A program made the translations under genes and the position numbers. Source: Algoriphagus sp. Y33 (GTDB lineage: Bacteria; Bacteroidota; Bacteroidia; Cytophagales; Cyclobacteriaceae). Taken from it: 64,000 bases of DNA. The stretch covers positions 5,074,001-5,138,000 of the forward strand of contig NZ_CP061947.1 in the NCBI RefSeq assembly GCF_014838715.1, written 5' to 3'. Under the pieces are notes generated by a model. The model was not told where the DNA came from. It saw only the letters and a list, made by a program, of their open reading frames with translations, and made no database searches. Every line of letters starts with the position of its first letter. Within the stretch, counting starts at the first letter, position 1. Below, one piece after another: positions 1 through 8,970 of this stretch.

Positions 1-725
1 ATCTTACGAATACTATCAGCTTGAGATTGAAGAATATCTAAGTTTTCGCTGGTTTTTTTTGTCTTTGTCTCCCTGTAAAATTCATTGACATTTTCCACTA
101 GGTTTTCATTGAACACTTTGGCGTAAGCCTCATCCTTCGAAGAGATAGTAACCTTGATTATCGTCAATTTTCTATCCGGTTTGGTTACCGAAAGTTGATA
201 CTCGCGTACCAGTTTGGCTACTTCTTTCACTACGGAATCCTGAGAAACCGTAAAATTCTCTCTGGGAATAGAGAAATCCATTGCGGCTATATCTACTTTG
301 GAAGCCCATCTTTTGTCAATCTTCTCAAATTGTATAAACCGGTCTATCAACAATTGATTTTCATCAAATGGACTTAGCAATGCCTCATCCAGCATGCGGT
401 CAGAGCGGTAAAGTTCCATTATATTGTCTCCCTGAAAAAGTCCGCTTGTTCCACCCATGGATCCCAGATTTACACCCACCAATGAGGCTAAACCTGACAT
501 TTGCCCCATGCCTCCCGAATCGCCGTCTTCCAATACAAAGGAAGTACTGGCAACAAATACAGGCTTCTTGAAAATAGAAACCAGTGCTCCTAACGCTATG
601 CCCACTATCCCTGCCAGAATTAATATTTTCCACTGGGAGATAAAATAGGACATCCACCCTGACAAGTTTTGAGTGACTTCCCTAAACGTAAATTGACTAT
701 CCGAAAAATGCTTAGATTTTGACAT
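1..725 (-). CDS. Chain-length determinant (Wzz-type) polysaccharide co-polymerase, partial
   Basis: The frame reads from ATG at 725 and is still open at the left window edge, so only about 241 N-terminal residues are visible. A cytoplasmic N-terminus of about 32 residues is followed by one membrane helix (residues 33-52, rich in I/L/G/A) and then a long periplasmic region that becomes charged and helical near the edge, the layout of Wzz proteins that set polysaccharide chain length. Its ATG overlaps the stop of the upstream SLBB export gene by one base (TAATG), implying translational coupling and a shared export machine. Whether a C-terminal tyrosine kinase domain follows cannot be seen. The family call rests on layout, composition and neighbour. 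Confidence 0.8.
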   Translation of the reverse strand, partial: MSKSKHFSDSQFTFREVTQNLSGWMSYFISQWKILILAGIVGIALGALVSIFKKPVFVASTSFVLEDGDSGGMGQMSGLASLVGVNLGSMGGTSGLFQGDNIMELYRSDRMLDEALLSPFDENQLLIDRFIQFEKIDKRWASKVDIAAMDFSIPRENFTVSQDSVVKEVAKLVREYQLSVTKPDRKLTIIKVTISSKDEAYAKVFNENLVENVNEFYRETKTKKTSENLDILQSQADSIRK

Positions 726-3301
726 TACCAGTTGATTTGAGAAATAACCAAACCCAGAGTGGCCAATCCAGTAGTGATTCCGACCACTTCACCTAAGCGT
801 AGTGGTATTTTAGGTCCTTTCGTGGGTACAATGACTTCAGCCCCGGGCTCTACCTGCGGATAATTTCTGATTCCCAACAAGCCTTTGGTCCGCTTCACTG
901 CCCCATTGGCATAGACCACGTAAGTTTGCTTTCTATTGGCACGACGCTCAAAACCACCTGCACCATTGATGTAATATTTCAGACTGCGTCCCGACTCATG
1001 CCGAAGGGTAGTAGGATAAACTAAGTCGCCTCTCATTCTTACCGTTTGAAATAATTTGGGAACTGAAAGAATATCACCTTCTTCCAATAGAAGGTCATTT
1101 TCTGAGCCCGGGGTTTTCAATATTTCATCGAGATTGATTGCCACTGCTTCGGTTTCTTTTAGTTTGACCGCAAACCCGGGCGTTTCCGAGGCAATTTGAT
1201 CCAAGGATTCTTTCTTCGCCTGTGCCAACTGGTTGTCTACAGGAGAGTTAGTTTGCTGATAATCATTCAACAAGCGCTGAAGCAGTTCTGTCTGTGCCTC
1301 AGAGTTGCTCGGATCTTCGGCAAGTTTCATACGCAGCCCTTCCAAATTCCGCTGCCGGCGCAGTTGCTCAGACTCGGTGTTGAAAAACTCGGTTCGTCTG
1401 ATTAGCGTTGCGCCTTTTGCATAGCCAAATTGATTAAGCCCTCCAGCCCGTTTGATCAAGTCGGAAATACGGTCAGCACTGCTCTCGATAGCAAATATCC
1501 CGGGTGAGTTCACCTGACCTTCAACAGCTACCAATCTCTGCATGGTGAAACTCGCTCTTTTTCTTACAATGACCTGATCAAAAGGTACCAAAGAAGGGGA
1601 GTTTGGGTGATACCCCAAGTCTGGATTCACCTGTGTGGGAATGATATCCGCCAAGGTTCCCAAGTCTGAATCCTCCAGCCGCCTTGCTATCTCTATATCC
1701 TGGGAATTTGCCGATTCCTGAAAACCTCCTGCCATCACAATCAAATCCTCTACCTTCATCTTTGCGGAATAAGGATAAACGCCGGGTCTTTTCACCTCTC
1801 CAAGTATCTGTACATATTCTTCGTTATTGATATCATATATGCTGGCGATCCTTACCACATCTTCGCGATAAAGTAAAATATCGGGACTTGTCCCATCCAA
1901 AATTCCCCGCAGATTTACCTGAATCATCTCCGTGCTCAGATCATCCTTAGTCCGAAGGATACTTGCCTGCGTAGTATAGGCATCTCCACGGAGCCCTTCT
2001 GCATTTTTTACCAGTTGAGATAGGGTAAGTCCCTCGTCCAATGCGAATGTACCTTGCCGATATACTGCGCCTTTGATCTGAACGCGATTGGAATAGCGAT
2101 CCAAGATCCTCTGAACGGTGATCTCATCCCCACCCTTAAGGATAAACATATCAAATTGATTCTGATACACATCGGATACGGAGCGCTGGTTTCCGGTAAT
2201 TCTTGAAATCGCCACACGGTCTTTGAACGCATGGTCTGTAAATCCACCCGCATAATTTAAAATGTCAGTAAACGTATCTCTGTCACTTGCCTCAAAAATC
2301 ATTGGTCGCTTTACTTCTCCTTTGATTTTCACATGAGAAAGATAGGGCGGTACTAATATGACATCTTGGTCTTGAAGCTTCAGATCAAGTTGTGCCGTAC
2401 CATTAATTAGCAAATCATAGACATCGATTTCCGCAACTTGCTTATTATTTCTGACCAATTTGATCTTTCGCATGGATCCGTTTTCATTGGGCCCCCCTGC
2501 GGCATAGAGTGCGTTGAAAACCGTGGAAAATGCACTTAATGTAAATGTGCCAGGTAACCGGACTTCTCCCAAAATGTTCACCTTTATAGTACCCACGTTT
2601 CCTAAAGTAACTTGGAGAAAGGTATTGGGATTACTCCCGAGGAGTCCCGAATAATACTTTCCTACGCGATTTTTCAGAATTCCTGTGGCTTCCTCGATGG
2701 ACTTGCCTGAGACATATACAGGCCCAATATTATCAAGAAGAACAAACCCATCCGGGTTGACCGTAGCTTCATAGTACTGCTCTGACTGACCATAGATATC
2801 CACATAAATCAAATCTCCTGGACTTAGTATATAGCTTTTTGGGGTAGCTTGATTCAGACTTGGCTCAAAACTTAAGTTTCTATTCGTCTGATAAAAAAGA
2901 GAGGATCCAAAAATTTCATTTTCACCGGTATTCATTGAAGTTTCGCCAGAAGGCTGGATCATTCCTTCATTGATTCCTGCCATATTAACCTGCTGGCGGG
3001 ATTCTCTCTTGGAGTTTTGAGTATTTCTTCCCGATGTTTGGACATCTTCCTGAATTCTAGCCCTCATTTTTGCAACTTCGCTTTTTGGCATTCCCTGCGC
3101 TTCCAGTGCTTTGAGAAACTCAGATCTGGACAAGCCTGCCTCTTCTGCCCGCAAGAGCAAGTCATCGACCTGTTCATCTGAAAGCTCATCAACTATGATT
3201 TTGCTTGCCTCGTTTAATTCTTGTGCGAAAGTTTGAGGAATAGCCAACCCTATAAAGGCCAGAAACAAGAAAAAGTGTGAGAATCGTACAATTGAAATCA
3301 T
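725..3301 (-). CDS. Polysaccharide export outer-membrane protein with repeated SLBB domains
   Basis: 858 residues. A signal peptide (about residues 1-27, hydrophobic core then TFAQ) is followed by an acidic helical region, a Poly_export domain from about residue 150 (LSPGDLIYVDIYGQ) and then about six SLBB-type repeats, each with an AGGF/AGGL/AGGP-like turn. A coiled-coil segment (around 630-700) interrupts the last repeats, and the protein ends in a hydrophobic stretch. This is the Wza-like family that forms the outer-membrane channel for capsule or exopolysaccharide; it is longer than Wza (about 380 residues) because of the extra SLBB repeats, as is common in Bacteroidota. It is upstream of, and coupled to, the Wzz-type gene. 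Confidence 0.9.
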   Translation of the reverse strand: MISIVRFSHFFLFLAFIGLAIPQTFAQELNEASKIIVDELSDEQVDDLLLRAEEAGLSRSEFLKALEAQGMPKSEVAKMRARIQEDVQTSGRNTQNSKRESRQQVNMAGINEGMIQPSGETSMNTGENEIFGSSLFYQTNRNLSFEPSLNQATPKSYILSPGDLIYVDIYGQSEQYYEATVNPDGFVLLDNIGPVYVSGKSIEEATGILKNRVGKYYSGLLGSNPNTFLQVTLGNVGTIKVNILGEVRLPGTFTLSAFSTVFNALYAAGGPNENGSMRKIKLVRNNKQVAEIDVYDLLINGTAQLDLKLQDQDVILVPPYLSHVKIKGEVKRPMIFEASDRDTFTDILNYAGGFTDHAFKDRVAISRITGNQRSVSDVYQNQFDMFILKGGDEITVQRILDRYSNRVQIKGAVYRQGTFALDEGLTLSQLVKNAEGLRGDAYTTQASILRTKDDLSTEMIQVNLRGILDGTSPDILLYREDVVRIASIYDINNEEYVQILGEVKRPGVYPYSAKMKVEDLIVMAGGFQESANSQDIEIARRLEDSDLGTLADIIPTQVNPDLGYHPNSPSLVPFDQVIVRKRASFTMQRLVAVEGQVNSPGIFAIESSADRISDLIKRAGGLNQFGYAKGATLIRRTEFFNTESEQLRRQRNLEGLRMKLAEDPSNSEAQTELLQRLLNDYQQTNSPVDNQLAQAKKESLDQIASETPGFAVKLKETEAVAINLDEILKTPGSENDLLLEEGDILSVPKLFQTVRMRGDLVYPTTLRHESGRSLKYYINGAGGFERRANRKQTYVVYANGAVKRTKGLLGIRNYPQVEPGAEVIVPTKGPKIPLRLGEVVGITTGLATLGLVISQINW

Positions 3302-3455
3302 AAGAAAAGGTAGTTCCGGTGAATCAATAACAAATATGGGGATTAAAATTCCATGAATTCCCTAGTTCCTCCAAATTTAGTCCCAAAAACCTACAGATAC
3401 ACGTTCAGGAGCCCATATTTACTGGGTATATGAACTCATAGGAAATAAACAAAAT

Positions 3456-3503
3456 CCCTGCGGCATCCTTCGCATTCTCTGTGTTAAAGCTTTTTCACCG
3501 TGG
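3456..3503 (-). repeat. Short interspersed repeat, family B, copy 1
   Basis: A degenerate stretch of CTTYGCR-like units (here ctgcgg, cttcgcat, ctctgtg) ending in a TTAAA block, lying 12 bases beyond the stop codon of the radical SAM gene. Related stretches occur at 37281-37325 and 52841-52880, also directly downstream of minus-strand genes. This copy is the most diverged of the three. Confidence 0.4.
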
Positions 3504-3514
3504 AGGCAAGTAAA

Positions 3515-4519
3515 CTACTCCGTACAATTCCTACAAATGTCGATCTTATTTCTATCACCGAGCAGCTGTGTTCGGAAGTGTTGATAGGGTAGAGATGTCC
3601 AGATAGAAGCTAGTGATTGTGATTTCAATTCACCCATTACATACTTGGCATCTTTGTCAAAGCAGCATGGGACTACTTTTCCATCCCATGTAGCTACTAC
3701 GCCTTGCCACATCCGCCAGCATTTATTCTCTTGCTTTTTCTTTAATCTCCATTTACCATTTTCTGCAGGTACATATCTGGAATATCCCAAATCAGACGGG
3801 ATCAACTCGGAACCATTTTCGAAATTATAGATCTGGGTAGTTTTCAGCTGCAGTTCATCAACCTGTAATTTCTCTGCCCAGCGTTTTAATCCGGGAAGTT
3901 GATGTTCGTTTTGTCCCGTGACAAGAAACTGCAATATCACACGGGGAAAGTGTTGTCCGGACTTTTTCCGTTCTGTCAAGAGTAGCTTAATTCCCTCCTG
4001 CACTTGCTCCAATCGGCCCCCTATGCGGTATTTTTCATAAATCCCCTGCGTGATCCCATCCACTGAAACTATCAATTGTTTCAAGCCACTTTGGAGAACT
4101 CCATTGACTTGATTCTCCGTTAAATAATGTGCATTGGTAGAGGTTGAGGTGAAAACTCCTTTGGAATCTGCATAGGCTACCATTTCCAAAAAATGTGGAT
4201 TCAAAAATGGTTCTCCCTGAAAATATAAATGCAGCCAAGTGATATGCTGGTATGTTTGATCAATAGTTCTTTGAAAAAGAGCTTCTTGAAGCATACCCGT
4301 AGGTCTTGAAAATGCCCGTAATCCCGAGGGGCATTCCGGACAGCGTAAGTTACAGCCAGTAGTAGGCTCTATGGAAAGTGTAGTAGGCTTACCCCAAAGA
4401 ATCGGTCTGCCCACAAGCTTGGAAATCTGAAACGAGCAGACTAGCAGCGCATAGTTAATTATTTTCTGAAATGTCAGAAGACGAAAGAATACCATTGCCG
4501 TGATCAACTTATTTTTCAC
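3515..4519 (-). CDS. Radical SAM/SPASM domain protein
   Basis: 334 residues. The CxxxCxxC motif that binds the S-adenosylmethionine-cleaving [4Fe-4S] cluster is at residues 56-63 (CNLRCPEC), followed by the (alpha/beta) radical SAM barrel. Further cysteines in the last 70 residues (KCW, VPCCFD, ICRNCTE) fit a SPASM domain carrying auxiliary iron-sulfur clusters. Family members modify peptides, sugars or lipids; the substrate here is unknown and no small peptide substrate was seen beside it. The first 40 residues are hydrophobic and may attach it to the membrane. The longest frame starts with GTG at 4519; ATG at 4495 is an alternative. It is upstream of the polysaccharide export genes, separated by 213 bases. 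Confidence 0.85.
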   Translation of the reverse strand: MKNKLITAMVFFRLLTFQKIINYALLVCSFQISKLVGRPILWGKPTTLSIEPTTGCNLRCPECPSGLRAFSRPTGMLQEALFQRTIDQTYQHITWLHLYFQGEPFLNPHFLEMVAYADSKGVFTSTSTNAHYLTENQVNGVLQSGLKQLIVSVDGITQGIYEKYRIGGRLEQVQEGIKLLLTERKKSGQHFPRVILQFLVTGQNEHQLPGLKRWAEKLQVDELQLKTTQIYNFENGSELIPSDLGYSRYVPAENGKWRLKKKQENKCWRMWQGVVATWDGKVVPCCFDKDAKYVMGELKSQSLASIWTSLPYQHFRTQLLGDRNKIDICRNCTE

Positions 4520-4564
4520 GAAGCCAAGTAAGGCAGAGAAAAGAACAGAAGCAATTCAGAGGTC

Positions 4565-5605
4565 CTATTTCACAACTTCTAGCACGGAAACCGGTTTGGC
4601 CTTATTTTTCAGGCTGATCTCTCCCAGTTGTTGAAAAGTAAATAGGTCAGAAATTCCCTGAGTACATTTCTCCAAAATCAGAATCTGGCCGGGGGCTGCA
4701 GTACTTTGAAGTCGGGCAGCTACGTTTACAGCATCACCGATCACGGTGTAGTCCAGTCTTTTCAATGATTGGGAGCCGATATTTCCGGAAACCATTTCCC
4801 CTGAATTCAGCCCTATAGATACCTTGGGGCTGAAATTTGATTTTTTGGAATACATAGGCATTGAGTTCATTTTATCCCGAATAGCTATACTAGCCCTCAA
4901 TGCTCTTTCTATCTGATCCTGACCTTTGAAAACGGCCATTACCGCGTCACCTATAAATTTGTCCACAGCTCCCTTTTGATCTATAATTTCGCGTACCATC
5001 AGGTCGAAATACTCATTAAGCAGGGAGACGACCACATTAGGTTCTTCATTTTCAGAAATCCGGGTAAATCCTGACAAGTCCACAAAAACCACTGTTGCTT
5101 CCACTGTTTCGTTTTCCATCAGGGATGTTTCAGATTCCTTTCCTATCATGAAATTGAGGACGGTTTCATCCACGTACATTTTCAGGATGTTGTTTTCCTT
5201 CAGCGCAGTGAGGGTAGATTTGATCTGGTTGATGTGCTGAAGAGTCTTCTCTATAGTAATCTCCAAATCCTGAAAATCGACTGGCTTGGTAATGAAATCA
5301 AATGCTCCTCTATTCATCGCAGTACGAATATTTTCCAAGTCGCCGTAAGCAGAGATAATCACAGCTTTGAGCAGTGGATTTTGTTCTTTTACTTTGGTCA
5401 AGAGAGTAAGTCCATCCATTTCCGGCATATTAATATCACTCAAAATCATGTCGATATCAGGATGTGCCTGTAACCTTTCTAAAGCCTCCCGCCCATTCAG
5501 CGCAAATACAAAATCATACTCCCCCGTTCGAATCTTACGCCTGAATTTCTGCATTAGCAGGATTTCCAAATCTGCTTCATCGTCTACTACAAGTATCTTA
5601 GCCAT
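4565..5605 (-). CDS. Response regulator fused to a class III adenylate/guanylate cyclase
   Basis: 346 residues in two domains. The receiver (1-120) has the acidic pair D8/D9, phospho-acceptor D57 in SDINMP, S85 and K107. A helical linker (about 120-165) leads to a class III nucleotide cyclase domain (about 168-346) with both metal-binding aspartates, D176 in VDLSGFT and D220 in [10 protein letters not shown], and the helix motif [11 protein letters not shown]. Family knowledge says it makes cAMP or cGMP under control of phosphorylation. It lies 11 bases after the lone receiver and behind the histidine kinase, so a kinase-to-second-messenger route is likely. Its receiver resembles the neighbouring receiver, suggesting duplication. 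Starts with ATG. Confidence 0.9.
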   Translation of the reverse strand: MAKILVVDDEADLEILLMQKFRRKIRTGEYDFVFALNGREALERLQAHPDIDMILSDINMPEMDGLTLLTKVKEQNPLLKAVIISAYGDLENIRTAMNRGAFDFITKPVDFQDLEITIEKTLQHINQIKSTLTALKENNILKMYVDETVLNFMIGKESETSLMENETVEATVVFVDLSGFTRISENEEPNVVVSLLNEYFDLMVREIIDQKGAVDKFIGDAVMAVFKGQDQIERALRASIAIRDKMNSMPMYSKKSNFSPKVSIGLNSGEMVSGNIGSQSLKRLDYTVIGDAVNVAARLQSTAAPGQILILEKCTQGISDLFTFQQLGEISLKNKAKPVSVLEVVK

Positions 5606-5616
5606 AGGTCAATGAT

Positions 5617-6000
5617 CTATTCTTGATTGATTATTCTTCCAATTTCTTTTTTTAGGGAATCAAAATCTATCGGTTTAGTGAAAAATTCCTTGGCCCCTGA
5701 TTCCATTGCTTTCTTATAATTCTCAGTATCCCCATAAGCAGAGATCATGCTCACGCTGATAGCCGGAAATTTGTTTTTAATCCTATCTAGTAACTCTAAC
5801 CCTGTCATACCGGGCATATTAATATCTGAAAACACATAAACGACTTCAGGTGGATGTTCGCTGACAAGTAACTTGAGAGCCTCCTCACCAGAAAAGGCAA
5901 ACGCAAGATCCAAAAGCCCACTTCGGACTTCTTTTCTGAATTTCTGGCGAAAAAGCAGCTCTATATCCCGCTCGTCATCGACGATTAATATTTTTGTCAT
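5617..6000 (-). CDS. Single-domain response regulator
   Basis: 127 residues, a receiver domain only. Acidic pair D9/E10 with D8 region VDDE, phospho-acceptor D59 (SDINMPG), switch S87 and K109 (FFTKPIDF) are all in place, so it should be phosphorylatable. With no output domain it could pass phosphate on, compete as a sink, or act by protein contact. It lies between the histidine kinase (92 bases upstream) and the receiver-cyclase (11 bases downstream), with which it shares sequence such as the QKFRK/QKFRRK segment after the acidic pair. The ATG at 6000 is the only reasonable start. Confidence 0.9.
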   Translation of the reverse strand: MTKILIVDDERDIELLFRQKFRKEVRSGLLDLAFAFSGEEALKLLVSEHPPEVVYVFSDINMPGMTGLELLDRIKNKFPAISVSMISAYGDTENYKKAMESGAKEFFTKPIDFDSLKKEIGRIINQE

Positions 6001-6092
6001 GGTGTTGATAGTATGATTGGCAATGTATTTTCAAATCCGGGAAAACTATCCCTCTTGGGATAAAATACCAAAGTTTCCTCTGGATTCCTTAA

Positions 6093-7475
6093 TTATTCCG
6101 GAAGGAAAATAAGAAATTCGGTCCAGGAATCTTTTCCATTTTCCTTAGTGTTATTTTGACTGGTTACAGTCAGTTTTCCTCCATGTACTTTTATAATATC
6201 ATAGCTCAATGAAAGCCCCAAACCCGTTCCCAGTCCAGTTGGCTTAGTAGTGAAAAAAGGCTGGAAGATTTTGTCTTTAACCTCTTCAGGCATTCCTGTC
6301 CCATTGTCTTTCACCCTAATCTCAACACCTGTTGCAGTTCGTTTGGTACTTAACAATACCGTGGGTTTGTAGTCATCCACAAGCCCAGAATTTCCCAGTT
6401 CAGTCAACTGCCTTTTCTTTTCGGAAACTGCATAAAAGGCATTATTGACCAGATTCAAAATCACCCTTCCTATCTCTTGGGAAACGACATTTACCATGCC
6501 CACAGTCTCGTCAAAGTCAGTCTCCATACTTGCGTTGAAAGATTTGTCTTTGGCTCTAAGTCCATGGTAGGAGAGGCGAAGGTATTCATCTGCCAATTCA
6601 TTGATGTTAGTAGACTCTTTCACCCCAGTACTACTTCGACTATGCTGAAGCATTCCTTTCACGATAGCATCCGCCCGCTTTCCGTGATGGATAATCTTAT
6701 CTTCATTGCCTTCTAGGTCACTTACTATTAGCCTTATTTCTTCAAGATCCCCTTTTTCCAATTCAACTTTCAATTCTTCAAGAAGCTCTTTATTCAATTC
6801 AGAGAAATTGGTCACGAAATTCAGAGGGTTTTGTATTTCATGGGCAATACCTGCTGTGAGCTCGCCCAAAGAAGCCATTTTCTCGGATTGTATCAGTTGG
6901 GATTGGGTAGCTTTAAGTTCATAAAGTGTCTTCTCCAAGGCCTCTTTTTGAGCGGTAATTTCTGAAGTCCGTTCTGCCACCTGTATTTCCAACGCATCCT
7001 TTAATTTCTGCGATTGTTTGAATTGAAGTTCTTGCTGAGCAGCTTTTATTCGCTCTATTTCCAAAGCTTTCCGCTGCTTACGGTTGATTATAAGTTGTGC
7101 GATCAGCCATATCCAGGCAAATAACTCCGCTGTCTCAAACCACCCCTCATAGCTATCATAAAACTCAGGGGCAATTAATTCTATGAAATCCTGAAGAATA
7201 TAGGTTATCACCAAAGGCAAAAAGGTATACACGTACTGTTTCAGCGGAGAGAACACCTTTTGACTATATGACGCATATATTAGATATAAAATTGCTGCAT
7301 AGGATACCCACGTCAAGAAACTTTCTATGGCATGAAAGGACACCTGAACCAGCAACAGAACACATCCTGCTATTAGGCATTGAAGAAAAGTCTTCTGCCA
7401 CTCAGGATAAACCTTTTTCGTCTGCTCATGGGTTTGCAGATACCTAAAGGCAATAATCAGAAGTATATAATCCAT
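6093..7475 (-). CDS. Membrane sensor histidine kinase
   Basis: 460 residues from ATG 7475; an in-frame TTG at 7520 would add 15 residues, and the frame stays open further upstream without another usual start, so the N-terminus is uncertain. Four to five membrane helices fill the first 130 residues, followed by a long coiled coil (about 135-200). The H-box is GIAHEIQNPLNF with H212 as phospho-acceptor, then the N-box (NLVNNAFYA), G1 (DNGTGMP), F-box (FFTTKP) and G2 (GTGLGLSLSYDI), a complete HATPase_c domain. It heads a three-gene run with a lone receiver and a receiver-cyclase, the probable partners. No extracellular sensor domain is visible, so a signal sensed within the membrane is likely. 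Confidence 0.88.
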   Translation of the reverse strand: MDYILLIIAFRYLQTHEQTKKVYPEWQKTFLQCLIAGCVLLLVQVSFHAIESFLTWVSYAAILYLIYASYSQKVFSPLKQYVYTFLPLVITYILQDFIELIAPEFYDSYEGWFETAELFAWIWLIAQLIINRKQRKALEIERIKAAQQELQFKQSQKLKDALEIQVAERTSEITAQKEALEKTLYELKATQSQLIQSEKMASLGELTAGIAHEIQNPLNFVTNFSELNKELLEELKVELEKGDLEEIRLIVSDLEGNEDKIIHHGKRADAIVKGMLQHSRSSTGVKESTNINELADEYLRLSYHGLRAKDKSFNASMETDFDETVGMVNVVSQEIGRVILNLVNNAFYAVSEKKRQLTELGNSGLVDDYKPTVLLSTKRTATGVEIRVKDNGTGMPEEVKDKIFQPFFTTKPTGLGTGLGLSLSYDIIKVHGGKLTVTSQNNTKENGKDSWTEFLIFLPE

Positions 7476-7636
7476 GTAAACTGGGGTTGTATTAAAAACA
7501 AAGACATAAGTGCCAGGCAAAATAACAATAAATTCAGTAGTGAATACTTCTGAATACCCGGAATCAAAGCAGATTCGGACATCGATGAGTATAAGTGTTC
7601 TATTGCCTCTTACACGTGGGAAGCTTTAAGGTTTCA

Positions 7637-8956
7637 TTACCCAAGGGGATTTTCGTGCTCTTTATTGTGCTTTGAAAGCAGCTTAACTAAGTAGTAAATT
7701 AAAGTAAGTATCAGTATAAAAATAAGGATTCCTGTCTTCTCATAACCTGTTAGATTGGAAAGGAAAAATAGGATAATGCCTGCTGATAAAACGGGAACGG
7801 TATGTCCAAATGGAATTTTGAAATTCTCGGTAACCCCTTCATCCCTTTTCCTTAACTTGATTACAGCTAAGGCTACTCCAAAATATACCAAAAGCATACT
7901 TGCTGAAGCGATTACAGCCAACTGGCGAAAACCGCCAATAGCAGCTAGAGTAAAACCAATTCCTGAATAAAGTAAAATCGAGACATAAGGAGTTTTAAAT
8001 CTGGGATGGATAGCGGCCAATCTTTCCAAAGGAATAACCCGGTCGCTTGCCAAACCAAAGATCACTCTCGGCAGGTTCAAAATTTCTCCACTTAGCATAC
8101 CAAACATCGATACTCCTGCTCCGATCAATAAGAGTGTGTAGCCTATTGGGCCGAAAACTACGCTGGCAACGGAGGCTAAGGGAGCTTCCTTAAACTGCGG
8201 CAACTGGTCTCCCAGGACTCCCTGAGAAACAGTCTGGATTAGAATGTAGAGGATCAATACAGAAGATATGCCAATGAAAATAGCCTTGGGAACTGTCTTT
8301 TGCGGATTTTTGATTTCACCTCCCACAGTAAGTCCTGCGTCTCCACCCTGAAAAGCAAAGAATAATATCAGGGATGCCTCCCCAAAACTTGCAAATGAAG
8401 GAGCTGTATCCCAATATAAATTGGCAAGAGAAATATCTTCCCAGCTGAAAAATATCAGCAAAATCAAGGGGGTAAGTTTCGCAACAGTGTTGATTTTCAC
8501 CAATCCAATTCCTTGCCTGACTCCAATTACATTCAGTGAGCACAAGCCCCCAAAAATCAAAAACAAGAGGATAATCCGTATGAATTGAGTATTGAAAACC
8601 GGGAATGCCAACCCGATTAATTCTATTAATGCGTTTGCTACTGCCGCATCAGAAAAAGCACTGCCCATTACCATAAATACTGCAGCCAAAAACCCGGGAT
8701 AGGGACCAAAGGCAGTTTCCACGTAGGCATATCCTCCTCCTGAACGGGTTACTTTGCTTCCCGCTTCTGCGAAACACAGCATAACCATAGAAATCAAGAA
8801 TCCGCAGAATAGGTAAACAAAAATCCCCGAGGACCCCATGATTTCGGCCACTATTGCCGGCAACACGAAAATTCCTGCTCCAACAATGATATTGATGATA
8901 TTAGCCGAGAGCCCCAGCACACCTATTTCCCGCTTTAACCCCGTTTCTTTATCCAT
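7637..8956 (-). CDS. APC-family amino-acid permease
   Basis: 439 residues with about 12 predicted membrane helices. The first helix carries the APC substrate-binding break (IIVGAGIFVLP), and TRSGGGYAYVETAFGP in the third helix region is typical of the amino acid-polyamine-organocation superfamily. It should import (or exchange) amino acids across the inner membrane by a secondary mechanism; the specific amino acid cannot be read from the sequence. It begins 14 bases after the gamma-glutamyltransferase stop and is surely co-transcribed, which suggests uptake of amino acids freed from glutathione or other gamma-glutamyl peptides in the periplasm. Confidence 0.88.
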   Translation of the reverse strand: MDKETGLKREIGVLGLSANIINIIVGAGIFVLPAIVAEIMGSSGIFVYLFCGFLISMVMLCFAEAGSKVTRSGGGYAYVETAFGPYPGFLAAVFMVMGSAFSDAAVANALIELIGLAFPVFNTQFIRIILLFLIFGGLCSLNVIGVRQGIGLVKINTVAKLTPLILLIFFSWEDISLANLYWDTAPSFASFGEASLILFFAFQGGDAGLTVGGEIKNPQKTVPKAIFIGISSVLILYILIQTVSQGVLGDQLPQFKEAPLASVASVVFGPIGYTLLLIGAGVSMFGMLSGEILNLPRVIFGLASDRVIPLERLAAIHPRFKTPYVSILLYSGIGFTLAAIGGFRQLAVIASASMLLVYFGVALAVIKLRKRDEGVTENFKIPFGHTVPVLSAGIILFFLSNLTGYEKTGILIFILILTLIYYLVKLLSKHNKEHENPLG

Positions 8957-8970
8957 GGTAATTAGTAGCC

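Noticed and set aside
3515..4519. RiPP-maturase role for the radical SAM/SPASM protein
   Set aside because: No short precursor peptide was found in the flanking 500 bases, so only the general family is claimed.
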